Shown here one piece after another: positions 52,944 to 60,872 of a DNA stretch of 64,000 nt; position 1 is the first letter of the stretch, and every line of letters starts with the position of its first letter. The notes below the pieces were generated by a model, which saw nothing but the letters and a program-made list of their open reading frames with translations, had not been told where the DNA came from and made no database searches. The position numbers were made by a program, and so were the translations under genes. Origin of the DNA: Paraburkholderia sp041321145. GTDB lineage: Bacteria; Pseudomonadota; Gammaproteobacteria; Burkholderiales; Burkholderiaceae. The stretch spans positions 491,256 through 555,255 of the forward strand of contig NZ_JBGGWA010000005.1 in the NCBI RefSeq assembly GCF_041321145.1, given 5' to 3'.

Positions 52944-54539
52944 ATGTCCGCAGCTCCCCGACGCTTATCGTTCGCCAGTCAGCTCGTGGTCTTCTGGCTG
53001 CTGGTCGCGGTCATGTGCGCGCTGCTGATCGGCCTCGTCTGGTTCATGGCGCAAGCCAATCTCGGGCGGCAGATCGGGCTCGCGCGCCAGCAGGGACTCG
53101 CCGGTTGCGAGACGATCGGCTCGCGCTACGACTTGTCGATCGACCGCGCGCCGGAGTCACAGCCGAATCCGCAGCCGAATCCAACGCTGAATTCAACACC
53201 GAATCCGCAGCCTGATGCGCAACCCCACCCGCAAGCGGCACCGCCGGTGACGCCCTCTCCTACCGCACTCGCCGCGCCGAACACCGATCTGATGCACGCC
53301 ATCCTCGACATCGTGCTGGCGCAGATGGACGGCGTCGAAGGCGGATTCTGGCGGCCCGTGGGCACGCCGCCCGGCTCGTTCGACGCCTACGCGTTTCCGA
53401 CCTACCAGGGCAGCGGCATCAAACGCGATATCCCCGAAGCCGAAACGCCACTTATCCTGCGCACGCTGCGTGCTGCGTCTACGACGCACGCGGCGGCGTC
53501 CGAATTCGTCGAAAATCAGCAGGACGCCGTGATCGTCACGGCGTGTCCAGTGCCGCACCGCGCGGGCCTGTTCGCGTGGACGCTCTCGCGCGTGCGTCCG
53601 CCGCTCGGTCCTTCCGGCAAAGCGCTCGTCACGGCGCTGGCGGTGCTGCTCGCGGCGATCGTCGGCATTGCGATCGCGCTCGGCATCCTGCTGCGTCGCT
53701 GGCGGGCGAACCTGGCACGCATCGAAGCCGGCCTCAGCCAACCCGCCGAGGCATTCACGCCAATCGTCCCGACCGGCGAGCCGGACCTCGACAAGATCGT
53801 GGGCGCGGTCAACGCGTACGGCGCGCGCGCCACGTCGCTGCAGCAGCAAGCCGGCGAACTGCATACGCAACTCGCAGCGGCGGAACGCTTCGCGGCGATC
53901 GGCCGCTTTTCCGCGCAAATGGCGCATGAAATCCGCAACCCGATCGGCGCGATGCGGCTCAAGGCGGAGAATGCGTTGAACGGCGACGAGGAACGCAAGC
54001 GGCGCGCGCTCGGCGCGATCCTCGAGCAGATTCAGCGTGTGGAAACACAACTCTCAGGACTACTCGCGTTGACCCAGCCCGTGCGCATCGATGCTCGTCC
54101 GGTCGCGTTGCGCGAATGGCTTGCCGAACGCATTGAATGGCATAGCGATGCAGCGGTGCGAGCCCTTATCGCATTGGAACTCGATGTCGCCGACGGGCTT
54201 CCCGAGCAAGCCTCTTTCGACGCCGACCAACTGGCGCGCGCGATCGACAATCTGCTCCTCAACGCCCTGCGGCACACACCATCGGGCGGTCACGTGACGC
54301 TGCGCGCGGCGCACCCGGCGGCGACGCTGCGCATCGACGTCGCCGATGACGGCCCGGGCGTGGCAAGCGCCGAACGCGAGCATATTTTCGAGCCGTTCGT
54401 GACCGGCCACGCGTCCGGTTCGGGGCTCGGTCTCGCCGTGGTGCGGGAAATCGCCGCTGCCCATGGCGGGCGTGCCTTTTATGAAGCGCGCGAGCGCGGT
54501 GCATGGTTTGTGATCGAGATCCCATGGCACACATCCTGA
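52944..54539 (+). CDS. Membrane sensor histidine kinase
   Basis: The 531-residue protein has helices at about 13-35 and 226-250 flanking a periplasmic sensor region. The region 72-105 is low complexity (QPNPQPNPTLNSTPNPQPDA) and looks inserted. The HisKA motif AQMAHEIRNPIGAMR carries His 328; HATPase boxes follow (NLLLNALRHTP, DDGPGV, SGSGLGLAVV). The stimulus is unknown. Its stop overlaps the NtrC-type regulator by 16 bp, so they form a two-component pair. Confidence 0.9.
   Translation: MSAAPRRLSFASQLVVFWLLVAVMCALLIGLVWFMAQANLGRQIGLARQQGLAGCETIGSRYDLSIDRAPESQPNPQPNPTLNSTPNPQPDAQPHPQAAPPVTPSPTALAAPNTDLMHAILDIVLAQMDGVEGGFWRPVGTPPGSFDAYAFPTYQGSGIKRDIPEAETPLILRTLRAASTTHAAASEFVENQQDAVIVTACPVPHRAGLFAWTLSRVRPPLGPSGKALVTALAVLLAAIVGIAIALGILLRRWRANLARIEAGLSQPAEAFTPIVPTGEPDLDKIVGAVNAYGARATSLQQQAGELHTQLAAAERFAAIGRFSAQMAHEIRNPIGAMRLKAENALNGDEERKRRALGAILEQIQRVETQLSGLLALTQPVRIDARPVALREWLAERIEWHSDAAVRALIALELDVADGLPEQASFDADQLARAIDNLLLNALRHTPSGGHVTLRAAHPAATLRIDVADDGPGVASAEREHIFEPFVTGHASGSGLGLAVVREIAAAHGGRAFYEARERGAWFVIEIPWHTS
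53158..53225. repeat. Degenerate 12-bp repeats in the kinase sensor region
   Basis: Units like CCGAATCCGCAG recur in frame and encode the NPQP-rich linker. Repeat number probably varies between strains. Confidence 0.65.
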
Positions 54540-55867
54540 TTGTCGACGACGACGATGCCTTCCGCGAAAGCCTTGCCGAGACGTTAGGCGACCTCGGCCA
54601 TGCGATCGCGCAAGCGAGCAACGGCCACGACGCGCTCGCTTTGCTGGCCGGCGGCACGCGCATCGATTGCATGTTCCTCGACTTCAGGATGCCGGACTTG
54701 AGCGGCATCGAGGTGCTTGAACGATTGCGCGCGATGCCGGCGCGCAAGGCGCTGCCGGTCGTCGTGCTGACCGCTTTCGCCACCAGCGACAACACCATCC
54801 ACGCGATGCGCCTCGGCGCTTTCGAGCACCTGACCAAGCCGGTCGGGCGCGACGCGATCGCGTCCTTGCTCGCCAGGATCGAAGCTTCGAATCGCGGCGC
54901 ATCGCGTCCGCCGCTGCCTGCGTCGAACGAAGCATCCGTCGACGCCGACACCCCTCGCCTGTTGGGCAACAGCGAGGCGCTGCGCGACGCGCAAAAGCAG
55001 ATCGGCCGCGCCGCCGCCACCGATTCGACCGTGCTGATCACGGGCGAAACCGGCACTGGCAAGGAAGTGGCCGCTCGCGTGCTGCACGATGCGTCGCGGC
55101 GGCGGCATGCGCCGTTCGTGGCAATCAATTGCGCGGCGATTCCCGCCGAACTTCTGGAGAGCGAACTATTCGGCCATGCGAAGGGAGCGTTCACCGGCGC
55201 GGTAGCGCAACGTCCTGGACGCATCGTCGATGCAAACGGCGGTACGCTGTTCCTCGACGAAATCGGCGATCTGCCGTTGCCGATGCAGGCCAAGCTGCTA
55301 CGCGTCATTCAGGAGCGCGCGCTTACACCGGTCGGCAGCAACGCGGACGTGCCGATCGACGTGCGCCTCGTGGCCGCGACACACCGCGACCTCGCGGCGG
55401 AAGTGGTGGCGCGCACCTTCCGCGAAGACCTGTTCTACCGGCTCAACGTGATCCCGATCCACTTGCCGCCATTGCGCGATCGTCCCGACGACATCCTTAC
55501 GCTCGCCATGCATTTTCTTGCTGCCGCCGCTCATATCGGGGGACCTGCCCGGAACCTGAGCAGCGACGCCGGGCGGCGGCTCCTCGCCTATGCGTGGCCC
55601 GGCAACGTGCGCGAGTTGAAGAACGCGATGGAGCGTGTCGCGGCACTCGCGCGCGGCCCGCTCGTGACCGCAGACGACCTGGTTTTTCTGACTGCGCCGC
55701 GCGCTTCGACCGGCGAGATTCCCACTGCGCTGCTCGATCTGCCGCTGCCCCAGGCGATCGAACGCGCGTTGCAGCAGACCGTGGGCAATCGCGCCGAAGC
55801 GGCGCGCCGCCTCGGCATCAGTCGCCAGTCGCTCTATACGAAGATGGCCGCGTACAAGCTCGGCTGA
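54524..55867 (+). CDS. NtrC-family sigma-54-dependent response regulator
   Basis: The 447-residue protein has a receiver (ILIVDDDDAF; phospho-acceptor Asp 53 in FLDFRMPDLSG), an AAA+ domain with Walker A GETGTGKE, the sigma-54 contact loop GAFTGA and Walker B GGTLFLDEIGDLP, and a C-terminal Fis-type helix-turn-helix (NRAEAARRLGISRQSLYTK). All key residues are intact. It should activate a sigma-54 promoter from an upstream site; a strong candidate lies 140 bp past its stop. Confidence 0.94.
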   Translation: MAHILIVDDDDAFRESLAETLGDLGHAIAQASNGHDALALLAGGTRIDCMFLDFRMPDLSGIEVLERLRAMPARKALPVVVLTAFATSDNTIHAMRLGAFEHLTKPVGRDAIASLLARIEASNRGASRPPLPASNEASVDADTPRLLGNSEALRDAQKQIGRAAATDSTVLITGETGTGKEVAARVLHDASRRRHAPFVAINCAAIPAELLESELFGHAKGAFTGAVAQRPGRIVDANGGTLFLDEIGDLPLPMQAKLLRVIQERALTPVGSNADVPIDVRLVAATHRDLAAEVVARTFREDLFYRLNVIPIHLPPLRDRPDDILTLAMHFLAAAAHIGGPARNLSSDAGRRLLAYAWPGNVRELKNAMERVAALARGPLVTADDLVFLTAPRASTGEIPTALLDLPLPQAIERALQQTVGNRAEAARRLGISRQSLYTKMAAYKLG

Positions 55868-55917
55868 CGATCCCACCGGGCGACCGACGCATGCAAGCCA
55901 GGTTGAGGGCCGCCCGA

Positions 55918-55934
55918 TGTCCATGCAACGGACA
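55918..55934. promoter_or_regulatory. Candidate activator site (TGTCC-N7-GGACA)
   Basis: The inverted repeat TGTCC-N7-GGACA is centred about 90 bp upstream of the sigma-54 promoter, and a second imperfect TCC-N5-GGA follows at about 55942. Size, symmetry and position fit an enhancer site for the NtrC-type regulator encoded just upstream. Confidence 0.5.
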
Positions 55935-56008
55935 CTCATCGTCCAGCAAGGAGACATCGGCAACCCGCTGGCGCTACGCAGAGCCTTATGCGACCGGGCT
56001 TTGCGGCA

Positions 56009-56024
56009 TGGCATAACGCTTGCA
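56009..56024 (+). promoter_or_regulatory. Sigma-54 promoter upstream of the paralogous repeat-protein genes
   Basis: TGGCATAACGCTTGCA matches the -24/-12 consensus TGGCACGRNNNTTGCW at all core positions (GG and GC separated by 10 bp, TTGCA in the -12 box), with only C to T and G to A in the less conserved part. Transcription would start about 12 bp downstream, near 56036, leaving a 29-base leader. Confidence 0.8.
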
Positions 56025-56064
56025 AAGACTCCTGCACGACATTGCAGTCGAAGGGAGTTCAGCG

Positions 56065-56865
56065 ATGAATCGTTTCAACCCGATCGTGCGCGCAGCGTCT
56101 GCGCTCGCCATGATCGCAGCAACCGCTGCCTGCGCGGCGCAGCCCGCGTCTCCGCCGGAGGGCGGCTTGATGCCCCCGCCGCCGCCGCAAGCCGGCGGTG
56201 CCATGCCGCCGCCTCCGCCGAGCGCCGGTGGTCCGATGGCACAGTCGCCGCAAGGCGGCGCGCCGACGCGGCCTCCACGGCCGATGGCCCGCGGCCCGCG
56301 CGGCGGCGGTGTCCCCACTACCGTCAGCGGCGTGGTCCGACGCTTTCTGATCAACCCCGAAGGCGACGTCGACGGACTGCTGCTGGCCGACAACACACTC
56401 GTGCGGTTCCCGCCGCATATCGGCGCCCAGGTCGCCGCCACGCTTGCGCCGGGCGATACCGTCAATGTGAACGGCTTCGCGCAGCCAGGCGGAAGCCTGC
56501 GGGCGAGCCAGATCGCCGACGTGAAGAACGGCCGCCGCATCGTCGATCAACCGCCGCCTGCCGACGTCCAGCGTCTGCCGAAATCGCTCGCCGGTGTCGG
56601 GCTCGTCAAACTCACCGCTGCGGGCCGCGTGCTTCGCGTGACGAGCGCACCGCGCGGCGAACCCGACGGCGTGCTACTCACCGACGGCACCGTCATCAAG
56701 CTGACGCCCCCGGCCGCCGCGCAATTCGCGAGCCTGTTGCAGCCGGGCACAACGATCGCGGCACAAGGCTACGGCACGCGCAATCGCTACGGCGAGTCGC
56801 TGCAGGCAACCGCATTCGGCACACCCGGCAATCTCACCGTTCTTTACGACAACCTGCCAAAGTAA
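56065..56865 (+). CDS. Exported proline-rich protein with two copies of an OB-like repeat
   Basis: The 266-residue protein has a hydrophobic N-terminal segment ending AACAAQ, probably a signal peptide or weak lipobox, then a Pro/Gly-rich linker to about residue 82. Two related modules follow: residues 86-160 (GVVRRFLINPEGDVDGLLLA, FPPHIGAQVAATLAPGDTV) and 181-262 (RVLRVTSAPRGEPDGVLL, LLQPGTTIAAQG). They look like small beta-barrels, perhaps OB folds. GAAGGGAG precedes the ATG. I do not recognise the family. Confidence 0.75.
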   Translation: MNRFNPIVRAASALAMIAATAACAAQPASPPEGGLMPPPPPQAGGAMPPPPPSAGGPMAQSPQGGAPTRPPRPMARGPRGGGVPTTVSGVVRRFLINPEGDVDGLLLADNTLVRFPPHIGAQVAATLAPGDTVNVNGFAQPGGSLRASQIADVKNGRRIVDQPPPADVQRLPKSLAGVGLVKLTAAGRVLRVTSAPRGEPDGVLLTDGTVIKLTPPAAAQFASLLQPGTTIAAQGYGTRNRYGESLQATAFGTPGNLTVLYDNLPK

Positions 56866-56887
56866 CCCACGAACAAGGAGCTCTACC

Positions 56888-57475
56888 ATGCATTGGATCG
56901 ATCCCGCCTGTCTGCCTGAAACGCGCGGCAAAGTCGTGTTGTTCCTGCTCAATCCGCACGGCGACGCCGACGGCTTCATTCTCCAGCACGCCGACGGCAC
57001 GCAGCAGCAGATTCATTTCCCGCCGCATCTGGGCAAACAGGTCGCACGGCACCTCGCGGCAGGCGACACGGTGCGCGTACGCGGTGTGAAACCGCGTGGC
57101 GTGGACATGGTCGCGGCCGTCTCGCTCATGACCAGACAGGGCGTCGAGATCGTCGACGAAGGCCCGCAGCATCACGAGCAGGGTCCGAAGCACGAACACG
57201 GGCATGGACATGAACACGACGGCGAGCCGATGGACGTGCAAGGCGAAGTCGTGCTGCCGCTTTATGGGCCGAAAGGCGAATTGCGCGGTGCGTTGCTTGA
57301 GGACGGCACGTCGCTGCGCATGCCGCCGCATGCCGCCGCCGAACTCGTCGAGTATCTGACGCCAGGCGTGCATGTGCAGGCATGGGGGCCGGGTGTGAGA
57401 AACAAATTCGGCTGCACGGTGGATGTCCACGACATCGCCGAACTGGTTGATGGGGAAGCCGGGTTGGAGGCGTAA
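56888..57475 (+). CDS. Paralogous two-module protein with His-rich linker
   Basis: This 195-residue protein has two modules: residues 12-90 (VVLFLLNPHGDADGFIL, FPPHLGKQVARHLAAGDTV) and 118-188 (EVVLPLYGPKGELRGALLED, MPPHAAAELVEYLTPGVHV). They resemble the modules of the preceding protein at about the same spacing. A histidine-rich linker of about 25 residues (HHEQGPKHEHGHGHEHD) separates them and could bind metal. No signal peptide is seen, unlike the upstream paralogue. It is 22 bp after the previous gene with AAGGAG as ribosome-binding site. Confidence 0.75.
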   Translation: MHWIDPACLPETRGKVVLFLLNPHGDADGFILQHADGTQQQIHFPPHLGKQVARHLAAGDTVRVRGVKPRGVDMVAAVSLMTRQGVEIVDEGPQHHEQGPKHEHGHGHEHDGEPMDVQGEVVLPLYGPKGELRGALLEDGTSLRMPPHAAAELVEYLTPGVHVQAWGPGVRNKFGCTVDVHDIAELVDGEAGLEA

Positions 57476-57659
57476 ACGCGTGGATCCCGGCGGCCGGACC
57501 GCCGGGACCTGAACGCAAGGAGAACGGGCCGAAAGGGCACACGCTCGTGATGAGTTTCCCGGCGAGCGAATGCCATCTCAGCCGCGCCGGACCGCAAGGG
57601 CCCCGTGCGCCACAGCATGAACGTCAGAACCTGTGCCTCATGCAGCACAGTCAAGCCTC

Positions 57660-58271
57660 TTACGCGCCGCCCTTTTCCATCGCGCGCTGGTAAGCAGGGC
57701 GCGCCTCGATGCGATCGACGAACGAAGTGATATTCGGGAAGGCGTCGCGTCCGCAAAACTTCAGGCACAACTGGGCGACGAACGAGAGCTGAATATCGGC
57801 CCCCGTCAATTCATCGCCGACGAAGTATTCGCGACCGGTCAATTCCTGATTCAGAAAACCCAGGTGATTCTGTAACTCACTTTGGATTCTCGGTTGCAAT
57901 GCGGCAGCACCGTCGCCAAGACGGGCCGTGTACACCTTCAGCATAAGCGGCAGCATGGCGGAGCCTTCCGCATAGTGCAGAAACTGGGCGTAACGGTCGT
58001 ACTCATCGGTTCCATAGGCCGGGCACAAGCGCCCGTTGCCATGGCGGCGAATCAGATAATCGACGATCGCGCCCGACTCGAAAATTACCCGGTCACCGTC
58101 GCGAATCACGGGAGCCTTGCCAAGCGGATGGACCGCCGTCAGTTCCGGCGGCGCAAGACGGGTATCCGGATTCCGCTGATATTGAACAAGCTTGTAGTCG
58201 AGGTTGAGTTCTTCCAGCAACCAGGTAATGCGGCGCGAACGGGATTCGTTGAGGTGGTGGACTTCGATCAT
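57660..58271 (-). CDS. Glutathione S-transferase
   Basis: The 203-residue protein has an N-terminal thioredoxin-like domain beginning IEVHHLNESRSRRITWLLEELNLDY and HPLGKAPVIRDGDRVIFESGAIVDYL, and a helical C-terminal domain containing TGREYFVGDELTGADIQLSF. It conjugates or reduces electrophiles with glutathione. I choose the ATG at 58271. The active residue appears to be a Ser in NESRSRR. It is convergent with the repeat-protein operon. Confidence 0.93.
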   Translation of the reverse strand: MIEVHHLNESRSRRITWLLEELNLDYKLVQYQRNPDTRLAPPELTAVHPLGKAPVIRDGDRVIFESGAIVDYLIRRHGNGRLCPAYGTDEYDRYAQFLHYAEGSAMLPLMLKVYTARLGDGAAALQPRIQSELQNHLGFLNQELTGREYFVGDELTGADIQLSFVAQLCLKFCGRDAFPNITSFVDRIEARPAYQRAMEKGGA

Positions 58272-58669
58272 GAATTGGGCTTTGGAGTTAGTTAGAGAAA
58301 GTGCAGCCCATGCCTGCCTTGCACCCGGTTGAAGACCCGGACAAGCAGGTATGGGGGAGATCCGATGAACGTGCAACGATGAGGGCTCCGCTTTCCGCGG
58401 AGTCGGTGATTCGATTCGAGAAGCTTCAATAGCGCCTCGCCCGTGACAGTGTCACACCGATTTCATCGCTTCCGGATGCAGGCGAAAAAAATGTTGTCTG
58501 AGCCGACGCTGGCGAGGTTGCCCGGAACGATGCTGCAACGCGACTAGAGGCGTGGGCGAGTCTCCCAAGCCCACCCGTACCGGACACCATCCCACAAACC
58601 GTATAGGTACTGTACCGGCAGGTGTCGCTAGAATGCTTCAACGTCCCATCGACCGACACTGGAGCCCCC
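58272..58669. promoter_or_regulatory. Divergent region between GST and LysE exporter
   Basis: About 400 bp without a gene. A perfect palindrome GGTAC-T-GTACC at 58606-58616 lies some 55 bp before the LysE start, near a GTACCGG at 58577. It is a candidate operator for the exporter gene. Confidence 0.5.
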
Positions 58670-59293
58670 ATGTCTTACCTCAGCCTCAGCGCGCTGCCCG
58701 CCGGCATTCTGTTCGCGCTCGTCACCTCCATCACGCCCGGTCCGAACAACACCATGCTGCTGGCCTCGGGGGTCAACTTCGGCTTTCGCCGCACGCTGCC
58801 GCATCTTTCCGGCATTAGCGCCGGGGTCGTGCTGTTGATGCTGTCGGTCGGGATTGGCCTCGGCGAAGCCTTCGTGCATTTCCCCGTGCTGTACACGGTG
58901 CTCGAAGTCGCAAGCGTCGCGTACCTGCTGTATCTGGCGTGGAAAATCGGCACGTCGGGTGAATTGAAGGTCAAGAAAGGCGATCGCCGGCCCATGAAGT
59001 TCCATGAAGCCATCGCCTTCCAGTGGGTCAATCCGAAAGCGTGGATGATGGTGCTGACCGCCGCCACGACGATCCACCTCAGCGCGAGCACCAGCGCGAA
59101 TGCCATCGCCATGGCGCTGATCTTCTACGTGATCGGTTTTCCGTGCATCTGCCTGTGGGCCGGCTTCGGCACCGCGATGCGGCGCGTGCTGTCGGACCCG
59201 AAGCGATTGCGCCTCTTCAATGTGGCGATGGCGCTGCTGCTGGTGCTCTCGCTGTATCCGATCGCGCTGGAGCTGCTCCGCCACGCCGCTTGA
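58670..59293 (+). CDS. LysE/RhtB-family amino-acid exporter
   Basis: The 207-residue membrane protein has the LysE-family start TSITPGPNNTMLLASGVNFG (residues 19-38), FGFRRTLPHLSGISAGVV, and FQWVNPKAWMMVLTA. Six helices are predicted. It exports amino acids or related compounds. It is convergent with the MocR gene, and the stop codons are only 7 bp apart. Confidence 0.94.
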   Translation: MSYLSLSALPAGILFALVTSITPGPNNTMLLASGVNFGFRRTLPHLSGISAGVVLLMLSVGIGLGEAFVHFPVLYTVLEVASVAYLLYLAWKIGTSGELKVKKGDRRPMKFHEAIAFQWVNPKAWMMVLTAATTIHLSASTSANAIAMALIFYVIGFPCICLWAGFGTAMRRVLSDPKRLRLFNVAMALLLVLSLYPIALELLRHAA

Positions 59294-59299
59294 GCACGG

Positions 59300-60715
59300 C
59301 TATATCGCCCCCTGCCCGACTCGCTCGATGAAGCGCCACAGCGCGTCGTCGGTCGAGTACGGCGCGTTGAAACGAAACCACGCGCTGGGGGCGTCGTCGG
59401 GACGGAAGTAGGAGCCGGGCGCGAGCCAGATGCCGTGCGTGAGCGCCGCGGTCGCCACTTCAACTGCGCGTTCCGCTTCGATCGGCAGGCGCGCCCACAA
59501 GAACAGGCCGGCACGTGGCCGGTGAAACAGTTCGAGACCGAGCGAGTCGAGCCGCTCTTCGACGGTCGCATGCGCGAGCTTGAGCCGCTCGTTCACGGCT
59601 TCGACATGGCGCGCATAGCGCCCTTCAAGCAACACCTTGTCGACGATCCGCTCGATCGCTTCCGACGAGGTCAACCCCACCGCCATCTTCGTGCGCGCCA
59701 GTTCGCGCAGCACCGCGCGCTCGGCGACCACATAGCCGCAGCGCAGCCCCGGCGTCACCGTCTTCGAAAAACCGCCCACGTAGAGCACGCGCTGCAAGCC
59801 TTCCATGGCGGCAAACAAAGGCGCGCCGGGCGGCGCCAGCTCGCGGCTGACATCGTCTTCGATCACCCACATACGCTGACGCTCCGCGATCTGCAACAGA
59901 CGGAACGCCGCCGACATGCCAAAGGTCGCCCCGGTCGGATTCTGCAGCGTGGTGTTGACGAAAATCGCCTTCGGCTTGTGTTGCGCAACCAGCGCTTCGA
60001 GCACGTCGGTATCGAGGCCGGCCGGCGTGCGCGGCACACCATGCACCACCAGCCCCGCCAGCTTGAGAATCTGCAGCAGATTGCAATAACCGGGATCTTC
60101 GACGATCACGGCGTCGCCCGCGCGCAGCAGCGTGCGGACGATCAGATCCAGCCCTTGCGTCGCGCCCTGCGTAAGCAGCACGTTGGAGACGTCGACCGCC
60201 AGGCCGCGCCGGTCGAGTTGCTCGGCGATCCGCTCGCGCAGCGGCGCGAAACCGTACGGATGCCCGTAGTCGCCGAGCCGCGCCGCCGGCACCCGGCTCA
60301 TCGCGCGCAGCGCATGCTGCAAGCCGGTTTCGTTGATCCATTCGTTCGGCAGCCAGCCGCCGCCCGCCTTGATCGGCACCGAATGGTCCGCGAACACGTC
60401 GGACAGCAGCCACGTCGCGGTCAGGCTCGGCGGCTGCCAGTCGGTCGGGGCAACCCGCACGGACTGCGAGCGCGGCGCCACGCGATAACCGGAACCGCGC
60501 CGCGCCACCACGAGGCCCATCGAAACAAGACGGTTGTACGCCTCCGTGACGGTGAAGGTACTCAGTTCGTGGCTTTGCGCCAGCGCCCGCACCGACGGCA
60601 GCAGCGCGCCGGCGCGCAGCGACTGCGCCTCGATGGCGTGCGCAAAGCCTTGCACGACCTGTTCGACGAGCGTGGGAGCGGCGCGTCGGTCACGCTCAAG
60701 TTGTAATTCGATCAT
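59300..60715 (-). CDS. MocR-family GntR/aminotransferase regulator
   Basis: The 471-residue protein has a GntR winged helix (residues 10-78; GALLPSVRALAQSHELSTFTV) and an aminotransferase-like domain with EDPGYCNLLQ, VIEDDVSRELAPP, and the PLP Lys in YVGGFSKTVTPGLRCGYV. It is divergent from the omega-amino-acid aminotransferase, 157 bp away, with several ACAGTT motifs between; this strongly suggests that it regulates that gene. Confidence 0.92.
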   Translation of the reverse strand: MIELQLERDRRAAPTLVEQVVQGFAHAIEAQSLRAGALLPSVRALAQSHELSTFTVTEAYNRLVSMGLVVARRGSGYRVAPRSQSVRVAPTDWQPPSLTATWLLSDVFADHSVPIKAGGGWLPNEWINETGLQHALRAMSRVPAARLGDYGHPYGFAPLRERIAEQLDRRGLAVDVSNVLLTQGATQGLDLIVRTLLRAGDAVIVEDPGYCNLLQILKLAGLVVHGVPRTPAGLDTDVLEALVAQHKPKAIFVNTTLQNPTGATFGMSAAFRLLQIAERQRMWVIEDDVSRELAPPGAPLFAAMEGLQRVLYVGGFSKTVTPGLRCGYVVAERAVLRELARTKMAVGLTSSEAIERIVDKVLLEGRYARHVEAVNERLKLAHATVEERLDSLGLELFHRPRAGLFLWARLPIEAERAVEVATAALTHGIWLAPGSYFRPDDAPSAWFRFNAPYSTDDALWRFIERVGQGAI

Positions 60716-60735
60716 GGTCAGGACGGAGAGGCGAC

Positions 60736-60819
60736 ACAGTTATCGCAATTTCACCAATACAGTTAGCGACACACTACAGCAACTGTTTATGCCGCCATTA
60801 AACCGCGGACGCTACAGTT
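60736..60819. promoter_or_regulatory. ACAGTT motif cluster (candidate MocR operator)
   Basis: ACAGTT occurs at 60736-60741, 60759-60764 and 60814-60819, with one inverted copy (AACTGT) at 60781-60786. Direct copies 23 bp apart fit the direct-repeat operators that MocR proteins use. Confidence 0.55.
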
Positions 60820-60872
60820 TTGGCTACGCCCCGAAGGAAGTCCCCTTGGGGGACCACTTCGAGGAGAAAACC

